54,918 nucleotides of DNA from Cyanobacteria bacterium REEB67 (GTDB lineage Bacteria; Cyanobacteriota; Vampirovibrionia; Obscuribacterales; Obscuribacteraceae), in the NCBI GenBank assembly GCA_018971775.1, contig JAGXAB010000043.1, positions 1-54,918 of the forward strand, read 5' to 3'. The position numbers and the translations under genes were made by a program. A model generated the notes under the pieces. It saw nothing but the letters and a program-made list of their open reading frames with translations. It was not told where the DNA came from and made no database searches. Shown one piece after another: positions 25,117 to 34,247 of the stretch. The stretch's first letter is position 1. Each line of letters begins with the position of its first letter.

Positions 25117-26451
25117 ATGCAGGCTGTATTCGAGAATAAAAAAGGTCGGCTCTTTTTGCTCATCGCCGTGAGCAGCGGATTGATTTTGCCGCTTGGGGCG
25201 TCTGCCGCCGGTCGCTCACCCCAGGAGCTACAGCAAGCTCAGCAGCGCGAGCAGCAGGTGATGCAGCAGGCTGAGCAGCGTCAGCAAAACGAACGTCAGG
25301 CGGCCGAGCAGCGTCAGCAACAAGCTCAACAACAAGTAGAAGAACGTCGTCAGCAGGCCGAGCAGATGCGTCAACAGGCAGAGCAAGCCCGCCAGCAGCA
25401 TGAGCAGGAAATGCAGGCTAGCGCTCAGGCCAGACAACAGCAGGAACAGGCTCTGCGTCAGCAGGAGCAGCAAGCGCGTGAGCAGGCCTTGCAGGGGCGG
25501 CAACAGGCAGCGCAACGAGTCGAGCAGCAGGCCCGCCAGCAACAGGAACAAGCGCGGCAGCAACAGCAACAAGCGCGGCAGCAACCTCCAATCAACCGCG
25601 CCGAGCAAAATAGAATGCCGGGCCAAGCTCGTCCAGACGAGCGCCGCGATGGCAACCCGGGCCGCCCCAATGTCTTTGTCAACGATCGCAACGGTCAACC
25701 GGTTTTAGCTCGGGCCGAACATCCGCACGCTTTGCCCGTCAATCGGGTGCCGCTCGCAAAAGCAATTGCCATGCCGATTCTTGCACCTAACGCACGTCCA
25801 GAGGATCGCGAACATCTAGATCAGGTGCAGCGCAATTTGCAGGCGCACTTGATCGCTGTTTCGGAAGCGGATCAGCCAAGCAATATTATACGCATGCGCG
25901 ATTTTGCCCGGGAGCAGTATTTCAACAACTATCAAGCGACGATCGCCAATCAGCAATACGTCATCAATCGCCAGAACACTTTCATCAATGCCCTCGAGCA
26001 AAATCAATGGCCGGTCTGGTATCAGCCGCAGCCGGGTTATCAATTTTCGAACGGATTTACCTTCGGCGATACCCTGCGCGCCGATTTGAATTGGTTGCGT
26101 TGGGGCTGGCATCCATACTACGGTCCGCGGCCGGAGGGCTTTGTCTGCGCTCGCGATTACGTGCCCACTCCCTGGATTTATATCCCTGCCTATGGCACCT
26201 GGAGACAACCAGGCATCAATGCTTACGTGCCCTATGGTCCTCCTTTTGATTACACCGGTCCGATTTCGGTCGAGGTTTTCGAACCGCGCTCGGTCAATGT
26301 AGGCTTGCCCTTTGGCGCCTTTTTGCCCCAGCAAGTCGTAAACGTCGTCTATTTCTATAATGCTTATTACTTCCCTGAGTTCGAGCGTTATGGCTATATG
26401 AACCGGCACGGCAACTGGATCTGGCTAAATCTCGATGGGCAGCCGTATTGA
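25117..26451 (+). CDS. Exported Gln-rich coiled-coil protein
   Basis: The start is ATG 25117 (GGGGG upstream), giving 444 residues. A signal peptide (about 9-32, LLIAVSSGLILPLGASAAG) leads into a Gln/Arg/Glu coiled coil (about 38-165) made of QQAEQRQQ-like repeats. A Pro/Arg linker and a folded C-terminal half rich in Tyr, Trp and Pro follow (GWHPYYGPRPEGFV, PTPWIYIPAYGTWRQPG). The aromatic part is unlike any family I can name with confidence; cell-envelope or matrix functions are possible. It is followed by TTCGATA array C. Confidence 0.7.
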   Translation: MQAVFENKKGRLFLLIAVSSGLILPLGASAAGRSPQELQQAQQREQQVMQQAEQRQQNERQAAEQRQQQAQQQVEERRQQAEQMRQQAEQARQQHEQEMQASAQARQQQEQALRQQEQQAREQALQGRQQAAQRVEQQARQQQEQARQQQQQARQQPPINRAEQNRMPGQARPDERRDGNPGRPNVFVNDRNGQPVLARAEHPHALPVNRVPLAKAIAMPILAPNARPEDREHLDQVQRNLQAHLIAVSEADQPSNIIRMRDFAREQYFNNYQATIANQQYVINRQNTFINALEQNQWPVWYQPQPGYQFSNGFTFGDTLRADLNWLRWGWHPYYGPRPEGFVCARDYVPTPWIYIPAYGTWRQPGINAYVPYGPPFDYTGPISVEVFEPRSVNVGLPFGAFLPQQVVNVVYFYNAYYFPEFERYGYMNRHGNWIWLNLDGQPY

Positions 26452-26589
26452 GCGCTCGCCATTGATCGCTTTTTTTCGATGCTCTTTACTGGTCTGCCGG
26501 CCTACTGGTCTGCCGGCAGACTGATTGGCAGCCGTTTTGGGCATCTCGAGATATTTTTCGAGATTGTCCTCGATGATAGCTGTGCTCTA

Positions 26590-26728
26590 TTCGATAAAAA
26601 GGACCTTTTAAGGGCACATTTTTGCCTTTGTTCGATAAAAACAGCCCTTTCTAAGGCGCCTTTTTGGCTCCATTCGATACTTTTGGGGGAGCAAAGTCCA
26701 TACCAGACCCTTTACAGGAAATATCGAA
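26590..26728 (+). repeat. TTCGATA phased array C (three direct copies plus one inverted)
   Basis: TTCGATA occurs at 26590, 26631 and 26673 (steps 41 and 42 bp), then inverted as TATCGAA at 26722-26728, its centre 49 bp after the last. This repeats the layout of arrays A and B at 5.8-6.2 kb. The last direct copy continues as TTCGATACTTTT, as in array A. It again lies in a gap between convergent genes (26451 and 26763). No coding frame is convincing in the gap. Confidence 0.78.
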
Positions 26729-26762
26729 CTAATTGCTTACCCTGGCGCCTATCCAAAGGGCT

Positions 26763-28127
26763 CTAAGCATTAACCGTTTCGATGTCCGGCTGAAAAATGG
26801 CAGAGCGTCTTGTCCTATTCTGTTCTAAAGCGCCTTTGACGTCGGCATTGGGGAAATTCAAACTCTGTAAAACGAGATGGGTAATTTCGATACTGGCCTT
26901 GAATTCCAGTTGTACGGCCGCATTTACGCCGGCTTCCTTGAAGATATCGATATCATCGCTTGATGCTTGTTTCAATTTAGAGCGTTCCCATACGATCGGA
27001 TTCATCGAATCTCCATAAATATGGCGGATACCTCGCATGGCAAGTTCTTCGATGATATTGGCATTGAGCTCGATCACGACAAAGGGTACGGCGTTGGTTT
27101 CCAGTACAAGACCGACATTGTGACCGATGCGACCAAAGCCGCAGACAATCACATGATCCTGGAGCAGATTGATCGTGTTCGTTGCTAGGTCCTCGTTCTC
27201 AGAGGTCGCATTTCTAAGACGCCTGGCCAGAATTTTCGGTGCCAGTGCCATGATCGCCGGCGTCGCCATCTTAGTGATCACCGAACCGGCAAAAACTAAG
27301 TTATAGATGGCCATCGAGATAAGATTCAAGTCGTGACCCATCGTCAAAAGGACAAAAGGAAATTCTCCAATCTGGGTGAGACAGAGACCGACGAGAATAG
27401 CGCTGCGCAAATTGCGCGTCGCAAAGAGGGCGGCGAATGTGCCGATTGCTGCCTTGCCGGCGATCAGGAAAAAGACGAAGATTGCTACTTGCAGCCAGTG
27501 CTGCCAGATGAAGAGCGGGTCGAGCAATATGCCGATCGAGACAAAAAAATATCGTTGAAAAAACATCTCGCAATGGAGTTAAGTCGTGTAATGCCTGATG
27601 CGCATAGATAGATTCGCTCATCATGATGCCGGCTAACAAGGCGCCCAGTGCTATCGATAGACCAAGCCCCTGACTGAGCAGAGCGATACCCAGACATAAT
27701 GTGAGCAGGGTCAGGAGAAATGATTCACGCGAGTTTGTTTTAGCTGCTTTTGCTAGAAGTGGCGGCACTATTTTTGTCGCACCGATCACGACCGTAACGA
27801 TCAGCAGCACTGCTTTGGCGGCGGAGATGCCCAGTCCGGACCAGTCGAGAGCGCTGGCCGGACCACCAGCCGTCTGGCTGAAGAGACGATTTGCTTGAGG
27901 GATAAATCTACGCCGAGAGCAAAAAGCAGTATGGTGACGCCAAACTCCGACAATACGCGGATCTGGCCAGGCAGTCCGATCGGCTTGAGGCCATAGGGTC
28001 CAATCAACATACCGGCCACCATGTAGCTGGCGATCACCGGCTGACGTGCGCGCAGGCAGAGGAAGCCGGCCAACATGGCTGAGGTCCACATAAGCCCCAG
28101 GTCGCGAATCAGGGCAAATTCGTTCAT
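26763..28127 (-). pseudogene. Broken KefB-type CPA2 cation/proton antiporter
   Basis: Three frames together encode an antiporter. The N-terminus (from ATG 28127) has LRARQPVIASYMVAGMLIGP and LSEFGVTILLFALGVDLSL. The middle (about 27880-27545) has LGLSIALGALLAGIMMSES. The C-terminus (from about 27560) has FFVSIGILLDPLF, further helices and a TrkA-N domain (HVIVCGFGRIGHN). Between SARRLV and ALDWSGLGISAAKA roughly 75-100 residues expected in the family are missing, with a frame change. A second shift falls in a run of seven A (plus 27543-27549). The deletion argues for a real pseudogene; the homopolymer shift alone could be a sequencing error. Confidence 0.8.
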
Positions 28128-28449
28128 GGCTTTCTGGAAAGCACGGTGCCCCGGCTGACGAAGGAAACGCTTCGAGCAGAGCCGCTGCTAATCATCACCG
28201 CTTCTGCGATCGGTTCGCTAACTTTTTCCGCGGACATCCAGTCGACAAGGAAATTGGCAACGCTACCGCCGGTGGTGTTAGTGCGCGGCGCCACTATTCT
28301 CCGTGAGAGTGCATCGTCTGTCCCTGTTTTAAGCTTGTCAAGGGAGGCTTGCGCCAGCGTTTCAACACTGAGGCGCCATAAGTCGGTGGCGGACCACCTG
28401 ACCCACGGCGCCAAAGGTGGCTATCTATAGCCAATCTTCGCGATCGGGA

Positions 28450-28797
28450 CTAGCGCCCGGTCATAAGCGGATATGCCATCTGGCAAATCAAAGATTCGCG
28501 ATAGAGCACGTCGTCCCTAAAAAGCCAGTCGGAGCTTTTCTTCATCAAAGCGACATCGATAAAATCGCTGTCTTCATAGCTATTGCTGACAAAGGCCAGT
28601 CTTGGTGGTTTGCCGGAGCGGACGCGATTTTCTTGATTGATCTTTTCAATGCGCTGCAGTACTGCTATGCGCTCGGCCGCCGAGGAGAGATTGTTGAGAA
28701 ATTTAGTCAGGAGGCTATAATTGCCGTTTTCGGCTGCTTCTGTGATTTCGCGGATTTTCTTTTCCGGCACGCTGCTGCAGGAAGGTTTTTCTTTCAT
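28450..28797 (-). CDS. Hypothetical protein, 115 aa
   Basis: ATG 28797 is preceded by GAGGGG, a good ribosome site. The product is soluble and mostly helical (KIREITEAAENGNYSLL, AAERIAVLQRIEKINQEN), with a C-terminal stretch ending DWLFRDDVLYRESLICQMAY. No family is recognised. It is the nearest intact gene upstream of the broken antiporter, with 322 bp of unassigned sequence between (28128-28449). Confidence 0.6.
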   Translation of the reverse strand: MKEKPSCSSVPEKKIREITEAAENGNYSLLTKFLNNLSSAAERIAVLQRIEKINQENRVRSGKPPRLAFVSNSYEDSDFIDVALMKKSSDWLFRDDVLYRESLICQMAYPLMTGR

Positions 28798-29127
28798 AGG
28801 AAACCCCTCTATAGTTGTGTTTTCTAAGCGTTGTCGTTTGGTTACGGTCGGTTGCTATTCAGTTGATTAAAAGGCTCGAAATGATTGAAAGGAACGAACA
28901 GGCAAAAAGCCAGTCGAAATACTTGTCGATTGAACGGGACACTGGGGCGATGATTGGATAGTACCCCGGCCGCTTTACATCGTCACTGGTAAAAATACTA
29001 ATAGAGCGGTAGACCGCTGGTGGCACTAGGCAAGAAAAGTTTTCTACAGCCTGATGCGTTATTCTTTTCGTTAATTCGCGGATATGTTTCGAGGTTCATA
29101 AAATCGATCTTGAGTAAGCTGCCGTAG
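28798..29127. other. Gene-free stretch
   Basis: I see no gene, clear hairpin or repeat here. It precedes a transporter remnant and may include eroded coding sequence of that gene. Confidence 0.4.
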
Positions 29128-29592
29128 ATAACGATATTTTTCTGGATCATGACGATTTGCGCAACGACACTGGGAGAGATCTTCGGCGATATGCTGTCGA
29201 TGACGCTCAAGCTCGACTACGCCGCCAGTTGCATTTAATTGATCTCGATCTTTCTTCTCACCCTGGCGGCGCAGATGAAGGCGAAGAATTACCATCCCTT
29301 TCTATACTGGTCGGTGATCCTTTCGACCAGCACCGCCGGTACTACCATGTCCGATTTTATCGATCGCACGCTCGCCATCGGATATGAAAAAGGGGCATTG
29401 ATCCTCGCCTCTTTGCTTATTGCTATTCTCGCATTGTGGCGCTGGCAGACGGGCAGTCTTTCGGTGACAAACGTGATTTTGTTCTGGGCTGCCTTCGTGC
29501 TTACCCGGCCGCTTGGTGCGACGGTGGGCCCTTCTCTGGTCCTGCTGCTAAAATTGTCTCCTCGGCAAGCGAGCGCATTTTCTCCCCTATAG
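29128..29592 (+). pseudogene. Remnant of a COG4705/DUF347-like membrane protein
   Basis: In one frame the sequence reads FFWIMTICATTLGEIFGDML, then a TAA stop at 29236. In the same frame it continues with AAQMKAKNYHPFLYWSVI, STAGTTMSDFIDRTLAIGY, SLSVTNVILFWAAFVLTRPLGATVG and a divergent tail to 29592. These are motifs of multi-pass COG4705/DUF347 proteins. A TAG at 29125 closes the frame upstream, so the N-terminus is lost. SLSVTN joins directly to LFWAAFVLTRP, where the family normally has a further helix block. 5' loss, internal stop, internal deletion and 3' loss all point to decay. Confidence 0.7.
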
Positions 29593-29603
29593 GTAACAGG
29601 CCA

Positions 29604-30065
29604 ATGACAGCAGGCAGCAAGTTGAAGTTCAAGGGCCTCGGCCATGTTTCGAAGCAAAACTACGATAATCCGGACCCGGCTATTCTCGAGGCCTTTCCCA
29701 GTCCTTTTGCCAGTAAAAAGCACAATCCGCATGATGTGATTGGCACGATCCATATCGAAGCACCCGAATTTACGACACTCTGTCCAATCACCGGGCAACC
29801 CGACTTCGCCACCATTGTTATCGACTACGAGCCTGACCTGCTCTGCGTCGAGAGTAAATCGCTCAAGCTTTATCTGGGCGCCTTCCGCCAGTTCCCTGAA
29901 TTTCACGAAGGCTCGGTGGCGCGCATCGCCAATGACCTGATCAGTTTGCTCAAGCCTCTAGCCTTACGGGTCGAGGGCCGCTACACCCCCCGCGGCGGTA
30001 TTCCATTTTGGCCCGTGGCCGACTATGTGCGCCCGGAAACCAAGAGAGCCGGCAAAAAACATTAA
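29604..30065 (+). CDS. queF: NADPH-dependent 7-cyano-7-deazaguanine reductase
   Basis: The start is ATG 29604, giving 153 residues; the frame is open further upstream but that part is not conserved. QueF reduces the nitrile preQ0 to the amine preQ1 in queuosine synthesis. Visible are the nucleophile Cys60 and Asp67 (LCPITGQPDF), the family motif ESKSLKLYL (83-91) and the His-Glu pair FHE (100-102). The length fits the short, unimodular (type I) class. It heads the queF-queC-queD-queE group. I see no preQ1 riboswitch upstream. Confidence 0.95.
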   Translation: MTAGSKLKFKGLGHVSKQNYDNPDPAILEAFPSPFASKKHNPHDVIGTIHIEAPEFTTLCPITGQPDFATIVIDYEPDLLCVESKSLKLYLGAFRQFPEFHEGSVARIANDLISLLKPLALRVEGRYTPRGGIPFWPVADYVRPETKRAGKKH

Positions 30066-30177
30066 GAAGCGCTACCTAAATATGGTTGTCAGATGCTGGC
30101 GAGGCGCGAATACGGGGCACCTCTGTTAAAATCGGAACACCTTGTAATGAGCAAGGCTGTAATCAAGAGATTATCCG

Positions 30178-30870
30178 ATGTCCAATGCTCTCGTCGTGTT
30201 TTCTGGCGGTCAGGACAGTACAACTTGCTTGTACTGGGCTAAACAGCGCTTCGGCACGGTCTACGCCGTCAGCTTCGACTATCGTCAGCGTCACTCGGTC
30301 GAGCTCGAGAGCGCCAAAAAAATCGCGGCGATGGCCGAGGTGCATCACGAAATCATCGATCTCGGACCGATCTTCGCTGGCCTCAGTCCCCTTACCGACC
30401 TCAGTCGTGCGGTCGAAACCTATGATAATGTCGAGCAACTGCCCTCCGGCATCGCCGATACTTTTGTCCCCGGTCGCAACATTCTTTTTTTTACAGTGGC
30501 CGCAAACCGCGCCTATGTGCACGATTGCAATACACTAGTGGTCGGTGTCTCGCAGCAGGATTTTGGCGGATATCCGGATTGTCGGCATGATTTCATTTCT
30601 AAAATGACTGCCGCTCTGGCCAGCGGCCTCGATCGCCCTTTCAAAATCGAGGCGCCTTTGATGAATCGCAGCAAGGCCGAAACCGTCGAATTGGCCGCTA
30701 TGTTGCCCGGTTGTATGGAAGCGATAGCTTACACGACAACTTGCTACAAGGGCGTCTATCCACCCTGCGAAGAATGCAATAGTTGTCTTCTGCGGCAGAA
30801 AGGCTTTAATCAGGCCGGCCTTCGCGATCCCCTCATGACCCGGGCTCTGTCCGAGGTGACAGGCGGATGA
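30178..30870 (+). CDS. queC: 7-cyano-7-deazaguanine synthase
   Basis: A 230-residue ATP-dependent enzyme that converts 7-carboxy-7-deazaguanine to preQ0. The N-terminal PP-loop SGGQDSTT (9-16) binds ATP. The C-terminal Cys cluster (TTCYKG, PPCEECNSCLLR) binds zinc. It is preceded by AAGAGA. It shares a 4-bp ATGA overlap with queD, so the two are translationally coupled. Length and motifs are standard for the family. Confidence 0.97.
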   Translation: MSNALVVFSGGQDSTTCLYWAKQRFGTVYAVSFDYRQRHSVELESAKKIAAMAEVHHEIIDLGPIFAGLSPLTDLSRAVETYDNVEQLPSGIADTFVPGRNILFFTVAANRAYVHDCNTLVVGVSQQDFGGYPDCRHDFISKMTAALASGLDRPFKIEAPLMNRSKAETVELAAMLPGCMEAIAYTTTCYKGVYPPCEECNSCLLRQKGFNQAGLRDPLMTRALSEVTGG

Positions 30871-31328
30871 GCAGCGCGATTTCCGCCGTGCGCCGCTTGC
30901 AATTTTGCTCCGGGCATCGCGTTTACAAGCATGAGTCCAAGTGTGCCCATCTCCACGGTCACAACTATGTCGTTTTTTTGCACGCGCAGATGGCCGCCTC
31001 CCTGCGTGAAAGTCGCGGCGGTCTTGGTCTCGACGAGCTTGGTCGGGTAATCGATTTTGCCGTTTTGAAAGACCGCTTCGCCCCCTGGATCGAGAATAAT
31101 TGGGACCATGGCTTCATCCTCTGGGAGCAAGACGCCGAGGCGATTGCGGCGCTTAGTCATATGAGCGATCAAAAATTGTTCTTGCTCGACGCCAATCCGA
31201 CCGCCGAAAACATGGCCCTCCATCTTCTGAATGTGGTGGCGCCGGTGGTGCTGGCCGGCAGTGCTGTCGAACTGACCAGAGTTGTCCTCTGGGAGACCGA
31301 AAACTGCATCGTCGAAGTTGGTCGCTAG
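30867..31328 (+). CDS. queD: 6-carboxy-5,6,7,8-tetrahydropterin synthase
   Basis: A 153-residue member of the PTPS family that makes 6-carboxytetrahydropterin from dihydroneopterin triphosphate, the first dedicated step of queuosine synthesis. Zinc ligands are His17 (CSGHRV) and His30/His32 (HLHGHNY), with catalytic Cys26 (SKCAH). DHG and PTAENMA are also conserved. It overlaps queC by 4 bp and ends one base before queE. No folE (GTP cyclohydrolase) is present in the window; it must be supplied elsewhere. Confidence 0.95.
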   Translation: MSSAISAVRRLQFCSGHRVYKHESKCAHLHGHNYVVFLHAQMAASLRESRGGLGLDELGRVIDFAVLKDRFAPWIENNWDHGFILWEQDAEAIAALSHMSDQKLFLLDANPTAENMALHLLNVVAPVVLAGSAVELTRVVLWETENCIVEVGR

Positions 31329-31329
31329 C

Positions 31330-32028
31330 ATGTTTGGCGATAATCCCAATCGGCCCCAGGAATTAAACGATGGAATGAACCTCTGGGTGCAGGAAGTTTT
31401 TTACACCCTGCAAGGCGAAGGACCATTCTCTGGACATCCGGCCGTTTTTGTGCGTCTGGCCGGTTGCAATTTGAGCTGCTACTGGTGCGACACCGAATTT
31501 GAATCTTCCACCTGGCGGCCGTGCCTCGACGAACTTCTGACAAATATCGAAGCGTCCCGACCGATCTCCTGCGATTTGATCGTTATCACCGGCGGAGAGC
31601 CTTTCCGCCAGAATATCGCTCCACTAGTGGGACGCTTATTGGGCCTGGAGCCGCACCTGCGCGTGCAAATCGAGACGAATGGCACGCTCTTTGTCGATTT
31701 ACCGCTCAGTGATAGGCTGCACATCGTCTGCAGTCCGAAGACCGCTCATCTCAACGCCAAACTGGTCGAGCGTATCGACAGCTATAAGTATGTGCTGGCC
31801 GCCGGGCAGACCGACAGTGTAGACGGCTTGCCTGTCTGCAGCACCCAAAAAGCCGGCCGCAGCGAAAGGCTGGCGCGTCCGCTCGGCACCGCTAGCGTCT
31901 ATGTCCTGCCGCTCGATAGCTATGACCCCGAGACCAATGCCCGCAACCGCCAGGAATGCGTGCAGATCGCCCTCAAGCATGGCTATCGCCTGACTCTCCA
32001 GACCCATAAAATTATCGGCGTCTCCTGA
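31330..32028 (+). CDS. queE: 7-carboxy-7-deazaguanine synthase (radical SAM)
   Basis: The start is ATG 31330, one base after the queD stop; 232 residues. QueE is a radical-SAM enzyme forming the 7-deazapurine ring. The cluster motif is C-x3-C-x2-C (CNLSCYWC, Cys46/50/53), preceded by LQGEGPFSGHPAVF and followed by ITGGEP for SAM binding. This is the family's standard three-Cys spacing. It is the last gene of the que group. The C-terminal QTHKIIGV end is also typical. Confidence 0.95.
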   Translation: MFGDNPNRPQELNDGMNLWVQEVFYTLQGEGPFSGHPAVFVRLAGCNLSCYWCDTEFESSTWRPCLDELLTNIEASRPISCDLIVITGGEPFRQNIAPLVGRLLGLEPHLRVQIETNGTLFVDLPLSDRLHIVCSPKTAHLNAKLVERIDSYKYVLAAGQTDSVDGLPVCSTQKAGRSERLARPLGTASVYVLPLDSYDPETNARNRQECVQIALKHGYRLTLQTHKIIGVS

Positions 32029-32105
32029 GGCTTTTTGTTTCAGATTTCCGGCCATGGGAATTCCCCTATTGTGATCGGTTCTTGAAAACATTAAGTTGGT
32101 CCAGT

Positions 32106-32114
32106 CCCCCCCCC
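32106..32114 (+). repeat. C9 homopolymer tract
   Basis: Nine consecutive C lie 28 bp before the ATG at 32142, inside a possible longer frame from 32082. Such a tract can slip, but here it would affect only the extended N-terminus or leader. Confidence 0.5.
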
Positions 32115-32141
32115 AGGCATGTGCCCAGCGCACGGGAAACA

Positions 32142-34121
32142 ATGGCCAACCACGAGTCGGATCACAATAAAGTGGATACGCTTGCCGAGTCAGTCGGTGC
32201 TCAGGCCAGCCAGGCCGTTGAGCTTTTGCGCCATGAATCGCGACTGCATCAGGAGCAGACCGCTCAGACGAGCTTGCTTGGAGGCGCCCTGGCCGGTGCA
32301 ACCGAATTTTTTCACCATGGCAGTGCCAGTGGCCGCAAAGTCGATGATCTACGCCGCGATATCGAGGCCGATCTACAGAAAGGTCAGACCGGCGAGGCGG
32401 ACAAATTGGCCGCTGGGGCGAGTGCGCTCGTCAGAGCCGATCAAGCGGCCCTGGCACGCCGAGCCACTATTACCGAGGTCGGCAGCGGTGTTGCCCAGGC
32501 GGCCGGCCTGTTTATGGCCGGACGGAAGGGCTTTGCCCTGGCTGCCGGTGTGGCGGCGCTGGATGCAATCAAACCGGCCAGTCACGAATCATTTAGTGCC
32601 GAGGCCGTCGATGTCGCCCTGGGTATCGGTCGTTCGGTCGGTCTCAAGGCCGCTTATCTTGGCGCCGGTAAATTAAATCTGGGTATGGCTTCGACCGCTG
32701 TCGGTCTCGGTGTCGGTTCTCGCTTTGCCGACCTGGCCTTAAATCGCAACACTTATCTGGACGGCAGCAGCGGTCAATATAGCGCGGCTCTGGGTGCCCG
32801 GCGCGTTTTTGACGGCACGACCGACAAAACCGCTCTCCTCAGCGACGTCGTCAGCATGGCTCTGGCCAAAGGCGCCCTCGGTGCGATCAACCGGAGCACA
32901 GACGGTGCTCTCTTGAACAGTCGGGTCTGGTCGACGCTGGCGGTGGGCGGTGTTTTTGGCATGACCAAAGGTGGCGTCGATGAAACAATCCGTCAACACA
33001 AGCAAGGCCGCTTCGACCCGGAGCAGCTTCTTTTGAAAACAGCGCTGAGTGGCGCGATCAGTATGGCCGGCGCCGCTCTGGGCGGTCTGCCGTCGATCCG
33101 TTCGGCCAGACCAAACTTCGCCGGCTCGGAAGCCCGTGAATATCAGATCAGCGGCGCCAACCTCAATCAACCAATCGCCGAAATCCTCGCCGGCTCACGC
33201 AACGCCTCTATCTTGACCCGTGTAAGGGAAGTGAAGGCGGACGGCAAGCTCGGCCCCGAGCAAAATCTGCTCGTTCAGCACGGTGGCAAGGGAATTCCGA
33301 TCAATGAAACTCTGGCGGCAAAGGCGGACATCGTCGCCAGTTGCGATCCGGCCTCACTGCCTCTGGCTCTGCGCGAGCGGCACATCATGCCGACTGTGGA
33401 AAACACACTCTGGATGACCCAGAGCCCCGGCGGCAAGCTTACTTTCCGCGCGCAACTGGCCGAGGCTTTGAAAAAATCGACGAGAATTGCCGATTATGCC
33501 CTTGATATAGCTCATCCCGCCTTGCCGATTAGAGGCGGTTTGAGTACCACAGTCGCCCTCGGTGAGCAATCAGTGAGCAGCCTGCTGCGCGCTCCCGGTA
33601 CGCGTGATTTGCTGCGCGAAAAAAATACCCACGATCTTGGCCTTTATAGTGAAGTTTTGAAAGACTTCAAAACCCCGGCGCTGCACGTTATTGATGGTGG
33701 TGCCGACAGTGTGGTCGTGCGCCTCGCCGATAACAATGTCTTGAAAATTACCCACCTCGACTGGAATCCCGAATGGGGCAAGCGCAGCTATGAAGATGCT
33801 CAGGGCAACCGCTTCCGCTTCGACGCCCGCATTCTTGGCGAACCGCGTACGATTAAACGTCCGGACGGACAGGCTACCTTCTATGTGCAGGAGCCGGCAA
33901 TCACACCGGTCAGTGCGGCTGACATGGATACATTTATTGCTCGCCTCGAGCGGGATCGGCGCTATCTCTACACCGATCGCGATGTCCACCAGCTTGGCTA
34001 CACGGATATGGGCAATGGCCGTCGCGGCTTAGTCCTGCTCGATTACGACGCTGTGCAGACACCGCAGGCGGTGCAGGAAGAACACCGTCGTTTGCGCGAA
34101 GCGCGTCGTTATGCTGATTAA
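32142..34121 (+). CDS. Large Gly/Ala-rich protein with kinase-like C-terminal part
   Basis: The start is taken as ATG 32142 (GGGAA upstream), giving 659 residues; a start at 32082 would add 20 residues read through a C9 tract. Residues about 45-320 are Gly/Ala-rich with repeated hydrophobic stretches (SLLGGALAGATEFF, GVAALDAIK, LSGAISMAGAALGGL), as in proteins that sit on or insert into membranes. The last 145 residues (from about 515) look folded: VVRLADNNVLKIT with Lys535, a region YTDRDVHQLGY (611-621), and GLVLLDYDAV (about 629-638). That order recalls the VAIK-Lys, catalytic-loop and DFG regions of kinase-like folds, though weakly. No signal peptide. Function unknown. Confidence 0.6.
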   Translation: MANHESDHNKVDTLAESVGAQASQAVELLRHESRLHQEQTAQTSLLGGALAGATEFFHHGSASGRKVDDLRRDIEADLQKGQTGEADKLAAGASALVRADQAALARRATITEVGSGVAQAAGLFMAGRKGFALAAGVAALDAIKPASHESFSAEAVDVALGIGRSVGLKAAYLGAGKLNLGMASTAVGLGVGSRFADLALNRNTYLDGSSGQYSAALGARRVFDGTTDKTALLSDVVSMALAKGALGAINRSTDGALLNSRVWSTLAVGGVFGMTKGGVDETIRQHKQGRFDPEQLLLKTALSGAISMAGAALGGLPSIRSARPNFAGSEAREYQISGANLNQPIAEILAGSRNASILTRVREVKADGKLGPEQNLLVQHGGKGIPINETLAAKADIVASCDPASLPLALRERHIMPTVENTLWMTQSPGGKLTFRAQLAEALKKSTRIADYALDIAHPALPIRGGLSTTVALGEQSVSSLLRAPGTRDLLREKNTHDLGLYSEVLKDFKTPALHVIDGGADSVVVRLADNNVLKITHLDWNPEWGKRSYEDAQGNRFRFDARILGEPRTIKRPDGQATFYVQEPAITPVSAADMDTFIARLERDRRYLYTDRDVHQLGYTDMGNGRRGLVLLDYDAVQTPQAVQEEHRRLREARRYAD

Positions 34122-34247
34122 CATCATCTAATCCGAGCTGCGTATTTCCCCTGGCGAACGCTGTTACCGCTCCGGAAAAACGGGGCAACCGATGTTATGC
34201 CCCGGTGAAAGGTCGAGGCCGGTAGATAACGTCGATAGGATTTCGCT

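Noticed and set aside
25228..25698. Leu-rich 156-residue minus-strand frame resembling a membrane protein
   Set aside because: It is the complement of the CAG/CAA-rich Gln repeats; Leu runs are an artefact.
26479..26766. 95-residue plus-strand frame
   Set aside because: Runs through TTCGATA array C; composition follows the repeats.
28124..28414. 96-residue minus-strand frame overlapping the antiporter start by 4 bp
   Set aside because: TTG start without ribosome site, Ser/Ala/Arg composition, no motif; the overlap alone is not enough.
29430..29603. preQ1 riboswitch upstream of queF
   Set aside because: I could not find the small pseudoknot pattern of preQ1 motifs; the region is largely transporter remnant.
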